The translations under genes were made by a program, and so were the position numbers. A stretch of DNA of 64,000 nucleotides from Ruegeria sp. ANG-R. Lineage in GTDB: Bacteria > Pseudomonadota > Alphaproteobacteria > Rhodobacterales > Rhodobacteraceae. The notes below the pieces were generated by a model. That model made no database searches. It had not been told where the DNA came from and saw nothing but the letters and a program-made list of their open reading frames with translations. Position 1 is the stretch's first letter; the number at the start of each line of letters is the position of its first letter. Positions 9,823 to 18,763 of this stretch are shown one piece after another. The DNA is taken from the NCBI RefSeq assembly GCF_000813985.1, contig NZ_JWLJ01000012.1:1-64000 (forward strand), written 5' to 3'.

Positions 9823-12058
9823 CTGATTGATCCTTCTGGTCAGCGAGCAACTTTCCAACGAGTATTCTGAGTTCTGAAGGCGACACGGGTTTTTCGAGGT
9901 AGGGCAGACCGGATTCTTCCAGAAGCCCCAAAGAACTCTCTCCCATGGTGTCGCCCGTGACATAGGCCGTCTTTGCCAGCATCTCCGGGAAGCTGTCCAT
10001 CAAGGCCTCGTATATCTTGCGCCCATCGACACCCGGCATATTCATATCACTCAGAAATATATCGTAGTTGGCGGTTTGCAGGCGGCTCAGCGCTTCTTTT
10101 CCAGATGTGACGAAGTCAACGTGGAAGCCTTCTTTTCTCAGGATCTCGGCATTCAGCTCACCCACTTCAACCTCATCATCCACCACCAGTGCTCGATGCT
10201 TTACAAAGGTCGGGATGGGGTCGTCCGGCTCATCGGTCTTATCGTCTTGAGCTGCGGCTGCAGGGAGGCTGATCCGAAAACAGGAGCCGGAATTTTGGGC
10301 CTGATCAAGCCTGATCTGACCGCCATGTGACAGAACAATCCTGTGACAGAAGGCAAGGCCGATCCCGGTTCCGTCGCCAACCTCTTTCGTGGTGAAAAAC
10401 GGTTCAAAGATACGGGGGCGAATGGCTTTGGGAATTCCGGGACCATTGTCCTGAACCGTCACCTCGACCATTCCTGCGGTGGGTTTGGCTTCGGCCGACA
10501 GCACGATACGGTCGCCTGTGCCGGATGCGGTCAAGGCCTGCTCGGCGTTGATAATAAGGTTCAGGACAACCTGCGTTAACTGATCGGCATCGCCGGCAAT
10601 TGCCGGTAAATCCGCAGGTAGATTCAGTTCGATGCTTATCTCGCCAGATGTGCTGCCGTACCCGGCGACATCGGCGGCTGTTTCGATCATGCTGCGAACA
10701 TCGACCTGCTCGATCTTACCGGGTTGCTGGCGAGCCATCGCAAGAAAAGTCTTGACGATCTTCGCGCACCGTTCTGCGGCATTGCCGATCTTTTCAATCC
10801 TGACCGTCAGATCGGGGTCCGTAATCTCTTCTTTCAGCATAAGAGAATGACCCACAACAACCGACAGCGGGTTGTTGAGCTCATGCGCCACCCCGGCGAG
10901 CAACTCGCCAAGCGCAGACATCTTCTCGTTCTGAAAAAGCAGCTCTCGCTGTTTTTCAAGTTCGGCTTCGATGGCCAATTCGTCTGTCAAATCGCGCGTA
11001 TTGGAAACGATGACCTCTTCGCCGTTGAACTCGATCAGGCGTGAAGAATCCGCCCCCCAGAACGTTCGGCCATTCGCGTCGATAAATTCCATCCGCCGAT
11101 CTTTAAGCGCCCCTGCCTGCCGAAGGTCTCGCAGATACCGATCTCTTTCGTTCGGGTCGGCGTAGTATGATTTGGAGCTTTCAGCCTCGCCAAACAGCGC
11201 CTTTATCTCGGGTGTTGCAAACAGCACTTTGCCTGTATCGGCATGGGTCATGTTGATGGCTGCTGGATAAGCTTCCATGACCTGCCGAATAAGGGCGTCG
11301 GCCTCTTTCTGGACGGTTAAATCGATAACGCTGGTTACAATGACTTCTTCGCCTTTGTAATCGATCAGTTGCGATGAAATCGCTGCCGGAAAGACCTTAC
11401 CTGCGGCATTCACAAGGTCGAGCTTGTAGTCATCCACGCGCCCGTCAGCCAATAACAGAGTAATAAAGTCTGCGCGTTCTTCCGGATTGAGATAGTGCTG
11501 CCTGGCTGATCTGGAGGGCCCGAACATCTGCAGGGCGGCGGGCGTGCGGTACAATATCTGACCATCGCCAATCCGCGCCATGGTTACGACCGCCGAACTG
11601 GCATCCAGCACCTTTCGGATCAGAAGATCGCCGTCGCGCTCTTCAACCTCGGCCCGTTTGCGTTCGGTGATATCCTCTCGGGTAACGACAAAGCCCCCGA
11701 ACTTGGTGGGATGCACGGAAACCAGATACGTTCGCCCGTCCGTTTCGGTCAGTTCGAAATCCTGGATGAACTCGACCCCGTTAGCCAGCCTGTCCGAAAC
11801 CCACTGCTGTTCATTGCCGATGGCATCAGCGTAGATTCCCCTGCGCGCCGTCTCACGCATCAGTATTTCCCAGTCCAGACCGGGTTCCAGCAGGTCCGCA
11901 ACCCCCTTATTCATCTCGGCATATCGTTGATTGAACAGGACAAGGCGCCGGTCGTCATCGTAAAGGGCGAACCCTTCCTTGAGGGATTCAATAGCATCAC
12001 GAAGAAGGTCTCTTGCCTTCTCAATTTCTTCGAGGTCGTTCGCCATGCCCATCGTCAT
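9815..12058 (-). CDS. soluble PAS-containing hybrid histidine kinase
   Basis: A 747-aa kinase with no membrane segment, so it acts in the cytosol. It appears to hold three PAS-like modules (about residues 10-130, 145-265 and 265-390). The second and third are clearly repeated, each with an EEVIVTS/EEVIVSN strand. The HisKA box is [13 protein letters not shown], followed by an HATPase domain with [16 protein letters not shown] and [10 protein letters not shown]-terminal receiver starts [12 protein letters not shown] with its Asp in [10 protein letters not shown] second start (MANDLEEI) lies four codons in. PAS domains can bind haem or flavin. The nearby haemoglobin and cyclase genes make gas or redox sensing attractive but unproven. 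Confidence 0.93.
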   Translation of the reverse strand: MTMGMANDLEEIEKARDLLRDAIESLKEGFALYDDDRRLVLFNQRYAEMNKGVADLLEPGLDWEILMRETARRGIYADAIGNEQQWVSDRLANGVEFIQDFELTETDGRTYLVSVHPTKFGGFVVTREDITERKRAEVEERDGDLLIRKVLDASSAVVTMARIGDGQILYRTPAALQMFGPSRSARQHYLNPEERADFITLLLADGRVDDYKLDLVNAAGKVFPAAISSQLIDYKGEEVIVTSVIDLTVQKEADALIRQVMEAYPAAINMTHADTGKVLFATPEIKALFGEAESSKSYYADPNERDRYLRDLRQAGALKDRRMEFIDANGRTFWGADSSRLIEFNGEEVIVSNTRDLTDELAIEAELEKQRELLFQNEKMSALGELLAGVAHELNNPLSVVVGHSLMLKEEITDPDLTVRIEKIGNAAERCAKIVKTFLAMARQQPGKIEQVDVRSMIETAADVAGYGSTSGEISIELNLPADLPAIAGDADQLTQVVLNLIINAEQALTASGTGDRIVLSAEAKPTAGMVEVTVQDNGPGIPKAIRPRIFEPFFTTKEVGDGTGIGLAFCHRIVLSHGGQIRLDQAQNSGSCFRISLPAAAAQDDKTDEPDDPIPTFVKHRALVVDDEVEVGELNAEILRKEGFHVDFVTSGKEALSRLQTANYDIFLSDMNMPGVDGRKIYEALMDSFPEMLAKTAYVTGDTMGESSLGLLEESGLPYLEKPVSPSELRILVGKLLADQKDQSDG

Positions 12059-12079
12059 CCTGAATTTCTAAGATATCAT

Positions 12080-12258
12080 TGTTTCAATGCCATTTCAAAA
12101 TCAGCGTCGTGTGTTTCAATTGTTTCAATGGGATCTGTTTTCCGCGCAGCTTGGCAAAAAACCTGTTTGTTTTCTGACAGGATAGCGCGTTGTGTGACCT
12201 GCTTCACAGAGCAACAACTGAAACACTATGCACCGCTTTCAGAAATCACATTGAAACA
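12080..12258. promoter_or_regulatory. array of TGTTTCAAT motifs in the divergent promoter region
   Basis: TGTTTCAAT occurs at 12080-12088, 12112-12120 and 12121-12129, the last two in direct tandem. The reverse complement ATTGAAACA is at 12250-12258, and a near match ACTGAAACA at 12217-12225. Tandem direct repeats are the usual binding mode of OmpR-family regulators. The array sits between the kinase gene and the hydrolase operon, so it is a good candidate operator for the adjacent response regulator. Confidence 0.6.
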
Positions 12259-12305
12259 ATGAAAGGTCAGTTATTGCCCATCTTAAGTGCAATTGGGTAA
12301 GAACG

Positions 12306-13145
12306 ATGACTATTTCATTTAAAACTTCTGAAATGATCAACGCACCAGTTTTTGCGTTGCATTCCTCGGCCTCCAACAGCGGGCAATGGGGCCAGCTGGC
12401 GGCAGATTTGGAAGGCCGCTTTGCTGTTCACGCCGTCGATCTTCCGGGCTACGGCCATGCTCCTTTGTCGGGCGACGCGTCGCGGAAAGGCGCTGCCGTT
12501 TCCGCAGTTGCGGTCATCCGGGAAATTGAGGCTCTGGGTCGCTCCGTGCATCTTGTCGGGCATTCCAACGGAGGTGGCATCGCCATCAAGATTGCGCTGA
12601 TGCGTCCTGATCTTGTCAAAAGTCTGACGGTTTACGAACCTGCGGCCTTTCATTTTCTGAAGAACGGCAACGGGGTCGGCCAGCGGCTGTTCCGGCAGAT
12701 ACAACTGTTGTCAGGGGTGGTGACGGCTGCAGCGGCAGACGGCGATGCCGCAGCTGGTATGCGTCATTTTCTGGATTTCTGGAACCAAGAGGGGTTCTGG
12801 GACTCCCTCCCCCTGTCAGCCAGGCATCGCTTTGCCGGGCTGATCTCTTCGGTCATGTCCGATTTTGCCAACGGGTTCGCGGAAACCTGGCAACTCAAGG
12901 ACCTGTCCGGGCTCGAGATACCCTCGCTGGTCATGACCGGTCTGGAATCGCCGGAGATCGTCCAGCACGTCTCGGTTGAGATCGCAAATGCCCTGCCCAA
13001 CGCGCGGATCGCGCTGTTACCGGAACTGGGGCATATGGCACCGGTGTTCCAGCCGGAATGGATAAACTCAAGAATCTTCGAGCATGTGGCCAATGTAGAA
13101 CGGCCCGTCGAAACCGTCAGCTGGCCAGATCGGAAAGCTGCATAA
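12306..13145 (+). CDS. alpha/beta-hydrolase fold protein
   Basis: A 279-aa hydrolase. The N-terminal strand leads into FALHSSASNSGQW (oxyanion region), followed by VDLPGYGHAP, the nucleophile elbow VGHSNGGG with the catalytic Ser, and a late ELGHMAPVFQPE that supplies the His. An acid (Asp or Glu) precedes it in the SLVMTGLESPEIV area. It is the first gene of the operon divergent from the kinase, followed by a methyltransferase, and the TGTTTCAAT array lies just upstream. The substrate is unknown. Confidence 0.88.
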   Translation: MTISFKTSEMINAPVFALHSSASNSGQWGQLAADLEGRFAVHAVDLPGYGHAPLSGDASRKGAAVSAVAVIREIEALGRSVHLVGHSNGGGIAIKIALMRPDLVKSLTVYEPAAFHFLKNGNGVGQRLFRQIQLLSGVVTAAAADGDAAAGMRHFLDFWNQEGFWDSLPLSARHRFAGLISSVMSDFANGFAETWQLKDLSGLEIPSLVMTGLESPEIVQHVSVEIANALPNARIALLPELGHMAPVFQPEWINSRIFEHVANVERPVETVSWPDRKAA

Positions 13146-13222
13146 CCCGTCCGCATTCGATGATGCGGCGCTTCGGGAAACCGCTGGTGTCTGACCAGCC
13201 CTATATCAAGAGGATCAAGATC

Positions 13223-14053
13223 ATGGGTATTCAATCATCTATCAATTCCACGACAGACTTTGCGGCCATTAAAGCGAAACAGAATGTCGCCTGGGGCTCC
13301 GGAGATTACAGCAAGGTTGGAGTGACCCTTCAGATTACCGGCGAAGAGCTTGCGGAAGCCATGGATATGATGCCGGGCACCAAGGTGCTCGACGTCGCGG
13401 CCGGAAATGGCAACGCCACACTGGCCTTCGCCCGGCGCTTTTGCGACGTCACTTCGACCGACTATGTCGAGACCCTGCTGGAGGCGAGCGGCAAGCGTGC
13501 CAAAGCAGAAGGTCTGTTCGTGACCTATAAGGTTGCGGATGCCGAAAATCTGCCCTTCGCGGATCAGTCGTTCGATGCGGTTGTGTCCACATTCGGCGTG
13601 ATGTTCACGCCAAACCAACAGCAATCCGCAGCTGAACTTCAGCGCGTGGTGAAATCAGGTGGCAAGATTGGCATGGCGAACTGGACCCCGGAGAGTTTCA
13701 TTGGCCTGCTGTTCAAGACGATCGGCAAGCATGTGCCCCCGCCGGCAGGCGTAAGCTCTCCTGCTTTGTGGGGCAGCCGGGACTGGGTTGAAGATACATT
13801 CGGCCCCGATTGCGAGATCGTTTCGTTCCGCCGCAAGAACTTCATGTTCCGCTACCGGTCCGCCGAGCATTTTCTGGAGTATTTCCGAACATTCTATGGT
13901 CCCATGCAAAAGGCGTTCGACGCGCTGGATACGGCGGGGCAAGCGGCTCTGCGGGACGATATAATGGCCCTTATCGAAAAATTCGATGTCTCGACCAATG
14001 ATGCCCTGTGCATCTCGTCTGCGTATGCTGAAATCATTGCCCAGCGTAGCTGA
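13223..14053 (+). CDS. class I SAM-dependent methyltransferase
   Basis: About 276 aa from the ATG at 13223, which follows AAGAGGA. Motif I is VLDVAAGNGNATLAFARR, then the acidic STDYVE strand end, the post-motif region VADAENLPFADQSFDAVVST, and GVMFTPN. This is the UbiE/Methyltransf_11 pattern of small-molecule methylation. The frame is open further upstream to 13058, but that extension overlaps the hydrolase gene and has no ribosome binding site. It is 78 bp after the hydrolase and probably co-transcribed. Confidence 0.88.
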   Translation: MGIQSSINSTTDFAAIKAKQNVAWGSGDYSKVGVTLQITGEELAEAMDMMPGTKVLDVAAGNGNATLAFARRFCDVTSTDYVETLLEASGKRAKAEGLFVTYKVADAENLPFADQSFDAVVSTFGVMFTPNQQQSAAELQRVVKSGGKIGMANWTPESFIGLLFKTIGKHVPPPAGVSSPALWGSRDWVEDTFGPDCEIVSFRRKNFMFRYRSAEHFLEYFRTFYGPMQKAFDALDTAGQAALRDDIMALIEKFDVSTNDALCISSAYAEIIAQRS

Positions 14054-14070
14054 TAGCGTAAATTTCGTGC

Positions 14071-14108
14071 TCATCGCTCTTTGCCGCGGGTGCCAGAGAG
14101 CGATGAGG
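14071..14108. terminator. 11-bp stem hairpin after the methyltransferase gene
   Basis: CTCATCGCTCT pairs perfectly with AGAGCGATGAG across a 16-nt loop, 18 bp after the stop codon. There is no T-run, so it may be a weak or factor-assisted terminator, or an mRNA-stabilising structure between the two gene pairs. Confidence 0.45.
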
Positions 14109-14171
14109 AATGGCTCTTATAGTAGATTGATCGTTTTCTTGATATGAGTTGGTTTAAGGGGGGATTTGGTC

Positions 14172-14531
14172 ATGGTCGAGCGCACACTTTATGAGAAGTA
14201 TGGCGGGTTTTCACAGATCAGTAAGATTGTGTTCTCGTTCTACGACACGCTTCTGGACAATGACGAGGTTGGACCGTTCTTCGACAATGTGGATATGAGC
14301 CGCATGGTCGATCACCAGACCAAGTTCATCGCGTCGCTTCTGGGCGGCCCGGCCTCTTACACCGACAATCAACTCCGCCAGCTGCATTCGCATCTCGACA
14401 TCACAGATGCTCATTTCGACGAGCTGGAAATAGTGCTTCGCGATGCTTTGCAGAAGCACGAGGTGGCAGCAGATGACATCGATGTCGTCGTCGCGGAATT
14501 CAGCAAACGCCGCCCCCTGATTGTAAGGTAA
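14172..14531 (+). CDS. truncated haemoglobin (group I-like)
   Basis: About 119 aa, the length of 2-on-2 globins. It opens with TLYEKYGGFSQISKIVFSFYD, with the B-helix Phe-Tyr pair. The middle FFDNVDMSRMVDHQTKFIASLLGGP contains the distal/E-helix region and the conserved F-x-x-x-x-LGGP turn. The proximal His is in the LRQLHSHLDI segment. Such proteins bind oxygen, NO or CO through haem. Its stop is only a few bases before the cyclase start, and the tight pairing suggests a gas-sensing or NO-detoxifying partner to cyclic nucleotide signalling. Confidence 0.88.
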   Translation: MVERTLYEKYGGFSQISKIVFSFYDTLLDNDEVGPFFDNVDMSRMVDHQTKFIASLLGGPASYTDNQLRQLHSHLDITDAHFDELEIVLRDALQKHEVAADDIDVVVAEFSKRRPLIVR

Positions 14532-14534
14532 GCC

Positions 14535-15557
14535 ATGTCCATCGAAGCCATTAATGAACAGTTACTTCGCGCCATTGGCGTGGGTGTCGCACTGCTGGAT
14601 CGCCAGACGCTGCGGTTTGGGTTCCGCAATGATACGTTTGATGAATGGTTCAGTGGCGACAGCCAATCGGACCCGTTGCAGCAGCTCTTTCCTGATCTGG
14701 ATGTCAACACGCTGCAGAAGAACCTGTTCGAAACCGGGCGGTACACCTCCGAAATCACTTTCAAGAAGAAACGCAGAACGCTGGTGATCGCGCTCGATTT
14801 TACGGTCGCGCATGACGACGTGCTTGTTCTGGTCTGTCAGAACATCACCCGTATCAAAGAACTGGAATCGATGATCGATTCCTACTCGATGATGGTTGAG
14901 CGGAACACGCGCGAACTGAAGCGGGAAAAAGAGCAGGTGGAAAAGCTGCTGCTGAACCTGATGCCGCGTTCCGTGTACGAAGAATACAAGACCTTTGGGG
15001 TGGTTACGCCGCAGCTCTATGATCCTGTGTCCGTACTGATGCTGGACTTCGTCGGGTTTACGGACATGGTCGCCTCGCAAGATCCAAGCGTTACCGTTAC
15101 CGAGCTGAACGATATATACAGCGCGTTTGATCGCATTGGCGAGCAATTCGGCTGTGAACGCATCAAGACGATCGGAGACGCATACATCACCGTCGCGGGC
15201 CTTCCCGATCCGACACCGGATCACGCCAAGGCAATCGCCAGCACGGCCATCCGTTTTGTACGCTATCTGACCCGCCGCAACCTGAGCCACCCGCATCAAT
15301 GGCGCTGCAGAATAGGATTGGCATCCGGTTCGGTTGTCGGATCTGTCGTTGGAATTCAGAAATATGTTTACGATATTTTTGGACCAGCCGTGAATCTGGC
15401 ATCCCGGCTTCAGGAGTTTTCCGAACCGATGACGATTACGGTGCAAGACGAGGTTGCGCATGTTCTCAAGGATCAGTTCGACCTGGAGAATATCGGTTCG
15501 AGGGAAATCCGGGGATTTGGAGAGCAAGATATCTGGTGCCTGTTCGACAGGAGCTGA
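14535..15557 (+). CDS. class III adenylate cyclase with N-terminal PAS-like sensor
   Basis: A 340-aa soluble cyclase. Residues 1-110 look PAS-like (IGVGVALLDRQTLRFGFRN, ending in LVCQNITRIKELE). A signalling coiled coil runs over about residues 112-145 and leads into LLLNLMPRSVYEEYK. The catalytic domain has the metal Asp in VLMLDFVGFTDM, the second in RIKTIGDAYITVAG, and the transition-state Asn/Arg pair in GPAVNLASRLQ. Lys in RIKTIGD and Asp in YVYDIFGPAVN are the adenine-specifying residues, so ATP is the predicted substrate. It is translationally close to the truncated haemoglobin gene. No effector protein is seen in the window. Confidence 0.9.
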   Translation: MSIEAINEQLLRAIGVGVALLDRQTLRFGFRNDTFDEWFSGDSQSDPLQQLFPDLDVNTLQKNLFETGRYTSEITFKKKRRTLVIALDFTVAHDDVLVLVCQNITRIKELESMIDSYSMMVERNTRELKREKEQVEKLLLNLMPRSVYEEYKTFGVVTPQLYDPVSVLMLDFVGFTDMVASQDPSVTVTELNDIYSAFDRIGEQFGCERIKTIGDAYITVAGLPDPTPDHAKAIASTAIRFVRYLTRRNLSHPHQWRCRIGLASGSVVGSVVGIQKYVYDIFGPAVNLASRLQEFSEPMTITVQDEVAHVLKDQFDLENIGSREIRGFGEQDIWCLFDRS

Positions 15558-15814
15558 TTCTGTTTTTGCGGTATTCGGAACGCGGGCTTAAGTCGGCTTT
15601 GGGTCTACCGAACTCGGCCATGTTAGGGATTTGATCGCAGCGATAGACACTCAATTGATGCCGGGTAAGCCGCCGCTAAGGAGGGGGCTTCTTTACCTAG
15701 TTGACCGTGTTATTACTTCGTAACCTGGAGCAGGAAAAGCTACCTGAATGCTAGGCTGCGTCGGCAATGCTATCTTTGTGATCGCAAGACTTGGTCAAAT
15801 TCTTCGGAGAGCAA

Positions 15815-16800
15815 ATGACCAAAAAGGGAAAAGACTTCGAAGCTTTAGTGTCTCTGATCTATCAAATTTTGGGCAAAAGCCACAATTTCTCTAAAGTCGA
15901 AACAAACGTTTTTTTGATACGCCAAACGGTCGACGCGAGTTCGATGTTGTTGCCAGAGCAGAGTTGTTCGGGGCAGAAGTGTTGACCGCAATCGAATGTA
16001 AAGACCACAAACGACCGTTAGACGTAGGCTTTGTGGACGGTTTCGAGAGCAAGCTCCGCGATACGCCAATCTGTAATGGCGTTATGGTCAGCCGGTCTGG
16101 TTTCAGCAAAAATGCAAGGAAGAAGGCTAGAAATGTGGGTATTCAGCTTTATCAATTGGACGACGCCGCAAATCTCCCTACACAAATCCTTGCTCAACTA
16201 CCGGTGTATGTCAGGGTCTTAGACTACGACAATCTCGTGTATATGGTAGCTCTGGCAGAAGCTGGAAAAGATGGCATCAAGGTGGATACAAGGATGCCTT
16301 TTGGCTTCGATGTTGTTAAAGCAACAAGTGAGGCGATATTAAACCTTGGACCCCAAAACTTTCTCGATTTCAACGAACTTGTTCTCAATGTTGATGATAA
16401 GGTCGGCATCAAATTTGGAAAAGAGGAAGGCAACCAAGTTGCGGTCAAAGACGTGCAAGTCCGGTGCAAGCTTAAACTATCGACCTTCGTTGGTAAGCTG
16501 AGTGACTTCCCCGGAGCGAAGTCTTTCGTAAGCGTCGATAATGGGCCTAAAATGCTTGTCATACCGCTCGACAACCCGGAGGAATTAATCGAGAAATTAC
16601 CCAATCTATACACAAAGACCGGAGTGCTGCCCGGTGAAAAGCGGCCGGCGATTTTTGTTCTCATTGTACCCTCGAACCCAGAGTTTTTTCAGACTGCTCA
16701 ATCATTTAATATGATGTGGATCAAAGGTGGAAAAGGTTTATCCTTATCGAAAAATCAAGATTTCAACCGGCTAATGAAGTTGCTCGACAATTGCAAGTAA
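15815..16800 (+). pseudogene. PD-(D/E)XK restriction-endonuclease-like gene, interrupted by a -1 frameshift
   Basis: The first frame starts at 15815 (GGAGAGC before the ATG) and reads KKGKDFEALVSLIYQILGKS up to a T7 tract at 15909-15915. The continuation lies in the -1 frame and runs to 16800: DTPNGRREFDVVARAELFG, then TAIECKDHKRPLDVGFVDGF. The Glu of KDFEALV, Asp of EFDVV and E-x-K of IECKD form a PD-(D/E)XK nuclease site (Mrr/type IV-like), followed by the VMVSRSGFSKNA strand-helix unit. The C-terminal 160 aa are unfamiliar. The junction contains T_TTT_TTG in the exact phase for -1 ribosomal frameshifting. The gene may therefore be broken, phase-variable or recoded. It lies just outside the prophage left end. 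Confidence 0.7.
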
Positions 16801-16967
16801 ACGGATGCTATGACCGATGCGGAGCCATGACTTGTTGCCATAGCTCTCAACCCATCCGATTGAGAGAGACAATAGTACTCGCAGTTGGGGCAATAATGTT
16901 CAGCAGGAGTAGTCAAATTTGTCCGGCATATCCCGCAGCTTTGTCCGAAAGCTGTCGCCGCGCTATA

Positions 16968-16992
16968 CTGCCAATAGCGCCGCCGCTCTATA
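16968..16992. repeat. right-end-like terminal site of a second Mu-type phage (relic)
   Basis: CTGCCAATAG (16968-16977) followed by a 15-nt GC-rich tail ending CTCTATA resembles the intact prophage's right terminus. There CTGCCAATAG is followed by 15 nt ending GCTACA. The orientation is that of a right end, but it stands 22 bp to the left of the intact prophage. It is most easily read as the leftover right terminus of another related element. Confidence 0.5.
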
Positions 16993-17008
16993 GGATTCGA
17001 TCTTATAG

Positions 17009-17165
17009 ACAGGTATGGGGGGGTACTTCTATTGTCAGTAGGCCGTCTCAAGGTCAAACGCCCCGATAGCCCCAATAAAACAAGGGGCTAAACGGTTCTG
17101 CCGCTGATTTAGCTGTTGGCAGAGAAAATGAGCAGAATGCGCAAAATCGGCTCATTTATTGTCAG
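17009..17165. other. prophage left end: target duplication and transposase sites L1-L3
   Basis: The target duplication ACAGG is at 17009-17013 and the element begins at 17014. Sites of the form YTRTTGKCAG follow at 17029 (CTATTGTCAG), 17113 (CTGTTGGCAG) and 17156 (TTATTGTCAG). The spacings of 84 and 43 bp are close to those of the Mu L1, L2 and L3 sites. The first site is 15 nt from the terminus, the same distance as at the right end. The terminal dinucleotide here is TA rather than the TG expected of Mu-family ends. Confidence 0.75.
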
Positions 17166-17206
17166 AGAATGATCAGGAACGAGTGGAAAATGAGAAAGGT
17201 TGGCGC

Positions 17207-17893
17207 TTAGAGCGACCGACCAATCCAGACGACGCGGCCTACGGGATGAAACTCATCGCGTTGATCGGGTTTGATCATGAATTCTGTATATTCCCTGTTG
17301 TCCGAGCGCGCAAGAATGCCGTCAGGCAGTTGTTGAAGGCGCTTTACGAAATTCAGATCGCCCAAGGTAAAGCAGTAGATGCCAGCGTTAATCGGCTTTA
17401 CTGCGGCGCTCCGGTCAATCATGATCATATCGCCGTCACGCATGGTGGGCTCCATGCTGTCGCCGCTGGCGTTGATGATAAACATATCTTCAGGATTACC
17501 CTTGACGTGTGTCGTGAAGAAATCAGCTGGAAACGGCACATAATCCATGATTTTTGCATCGTGCAGGAAGCGGCCATGACCAGCTGATGCGCTTACCGGG
17601 TACCGAGGCATTTGCAGAAGGTTCGGCAAGGTCAACTGGACCGTTTCCTGACACATTTCACCTTCTCCGGATGCAAGCCATCCAATATCGACACCTCCTG
17701 CCTTTGCAAGAGCTACCAAGCGTTCACGAGATGGGTCTGAATCACCATTTCTATATTTGTCGATAACACGTCGAGATAGCCCAGTTGCGTCTGAGGTCGC
17801 GCTCGGACCACCCGCAAGATCAATTACTCGGCTGACCCTCTCTTGGAACGAAAGTGCCACGTCAGACTTCCCAATCTCTATCTCTGACCACAT
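17207..17893 (-). CDS. LexA/CI-type phage repressor (S24 peptidase)
   Basis: A 228-aa lysogeny repressor. The N-terminal helix-turn-helix covers about residues 15-65 (SATSDATGLSRRVIDKYRNG). The C-terminal S24 domain carries the nucleophile in NASGDSMEPTMRDGD and the general-base Lys in DLNFVKRLQ. RecA-stimulated self-cleavage would make induction SOS-dependent, unlike the classical Mu c repressor. It is transcribed leftward from the early operator region, as in Mu. Confidence 0.92.
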   Translation of the reverse strand: MWSEIEIGKSDVALSFQERVSRVIDLAGGPSATSDATGLSRRVIDKYRNGDSDPSRERLVALAKAGGVDIGWLASGEGEMCQETVQLTLPNLLQMPRYPVSASAGHGRFLHDAKIMDYVPFPADFFTTHVKGNPEDMFIINASGDSMEPTMRDGDMIMIDRSAAVKPINAGIYCFTLGDLNFVKRLQQLPDGILARSDNREYTEFMIKPDQRDEFHPVGRVVWIGRSL

Positions 17894-17992
17894 CGGTCAG
17901 TGTTTTTTTCAGGCCAGAGATAAAATAAGCACTTTCATACCAATGATTTAGCATGACTGTGCGCAATTCTATCAACGCAACCCAACTCTGAC

Positions 17993-18027
17993 GCACTTTT
18001 GTGCTTGATGATCAAGCACGTTCGTGC
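17993..18027. promoter_or_regulatory. early operator region with overlapping palindromes
   Basis: GCACTTTTGTGC (17993-18004) and GCACGTTCGTGC (18016-18027) are two GCAC-N4-GTGC sites with centres 23 bp apart. The 19-bp perfect palindrome GTGCTTGATGATCAAGCAC (18001-18019) overlaps both. They lie between the leftward repressor gene and the rightward ner gene, so they are the expected binding sites for the repressor and/or Ner. Confidence 0.7.
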
Positions 18028-18096
18028 CATGCTCATGCTCAGAGGCGCGTTAAACAGTCACGAAAAACCGCCCAGAGCAGAACATAGGATGAGCAG

Positions 18097-18396
18097 ATGA
18101 ACCAGAATGCCCATAACTGGCATCCTGCCGATATTTTGGCCGCCGTGCAGAAAAGGGGGCGAGACCTCGCCTCCGTAGCACGTGCCAACGGCATCGCCCC
18201 CCGTACCGCAAGCAAGGCCCTGCAGGAGCCTTGTTACTCAGGAGAGCAGGTTATCGCAGAGTTCCTGGGCAAGGCTGCCCATGAGATCTGGCCAAACCGG
18301 TATGACAAAGCTGGTATTCCGCTTCACCCCCGCATCCGTAAACAGTTTAACGCGCCTTGTGGCACGAACACCAGTCAAAAAATGGAGCTGGTTTGA
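18097..18396 (+). CDS. ner: Ner-like early regulator
   Basis: A 99-aa DNA-binding protein of the Ner/Nlp family: WHPADILAAVQKRGRDLASV starts the lambda-repressor-like helices, followed by ARANGIAPRTASKAL and GKAAHEIWPNRYDKAG. In Mu, Ner negatively regulates early and repressor transcription and allows lytic growth. It is the first gene of the rightward early operon, immediately after the palindromic operators. The C-terminal 25 aa are extra and not conserved in the family as I know it. Confidence 0.85.
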   Translation: MNQNAHNWHPADILAAVQKRGRDLASVARANGIAPRTASKALQEPCYSGEQVIAEFLGKAAHEIWPNRYDKAGIPLHPRIRKQFNAPCGTNTSQKMELV

Positions 18397-18398
18397 AC

Positions 18399-18575
18399 AT
18401 GGCGCGGCTGTATCTCGTACGATTGACTGAGGAAAGGCCGAAGACGCTTTTCTGGATCAGCGAGTTAGTTGCTGGCAGTGCATTTGTGGTGCTGATGCTT
18501 GCCGTATTGTTCGGCCCCTACCTATTGGGATGCGTTCCCAAGGTCGAGGCCGAGATTGTGGGGGCGCTCAAATGA
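18399..18575 (+). CDS. small single-pass membrane protein
   Basis: A 58-aa product from the ATG at 18399 (GGAG upstream). One hydrophobic segment (about residues 20-43, ISELVAGSAFVVLMLAVLFG) follows a basic N-terminus. It is the second gene of the early operon and its stop overlaps the next start (ATGA). Its function is unknown. Confidence 0.55.
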   Translation: MARLYLVRLTEERPKTLFWISELVAGSAFVVLMLAVLFGPYLLGCVPKVEAEIVGALK

Positions 18576-18763
18576 AGCAGTGTTACTGCAATCCGGCTAC
18601 TGCTTTCGAATTGGTCGCTGAGCAGGAAGACTTGGAAAAGTTCCACGCGGTCGTGCGTCAAGCGTTCGAGTGTCAACATCCCTACCGCCACCTAGCAAGT
18701 ACATTAGCAGCAATGCCTTTGCTGAGCTCATGCGATCCAATCCTTCAGGTAGGTGCGCAATGA
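18572..18763 (+). CDS. small early-operon protein of unknown function
   Basis: A 63-aa frame coupled to the upstream gene by an ATGA overlap. It opens MKQCYCNPATAFELVAEQ. It overlaps the 3' end of a minus-strand gene (18597-19094), so its latter half may be only a shadow. No family recognised. Confidence 0.4.
   Translation: MKQCYCNPATAFELVAEQEDLEKFHAVVRQAFECQHPYRHLASTLAAMPLLSSCDPILQVGAQ

Noticed and set aside
15627..16992. GGATT at 15627 and after 16992 as a target duplication for a mini-element carrying the nuclease gene
   Set aside because: A 5-bp match is likely by chance over this distance, and no left-end-type transposase sites follow 15632.
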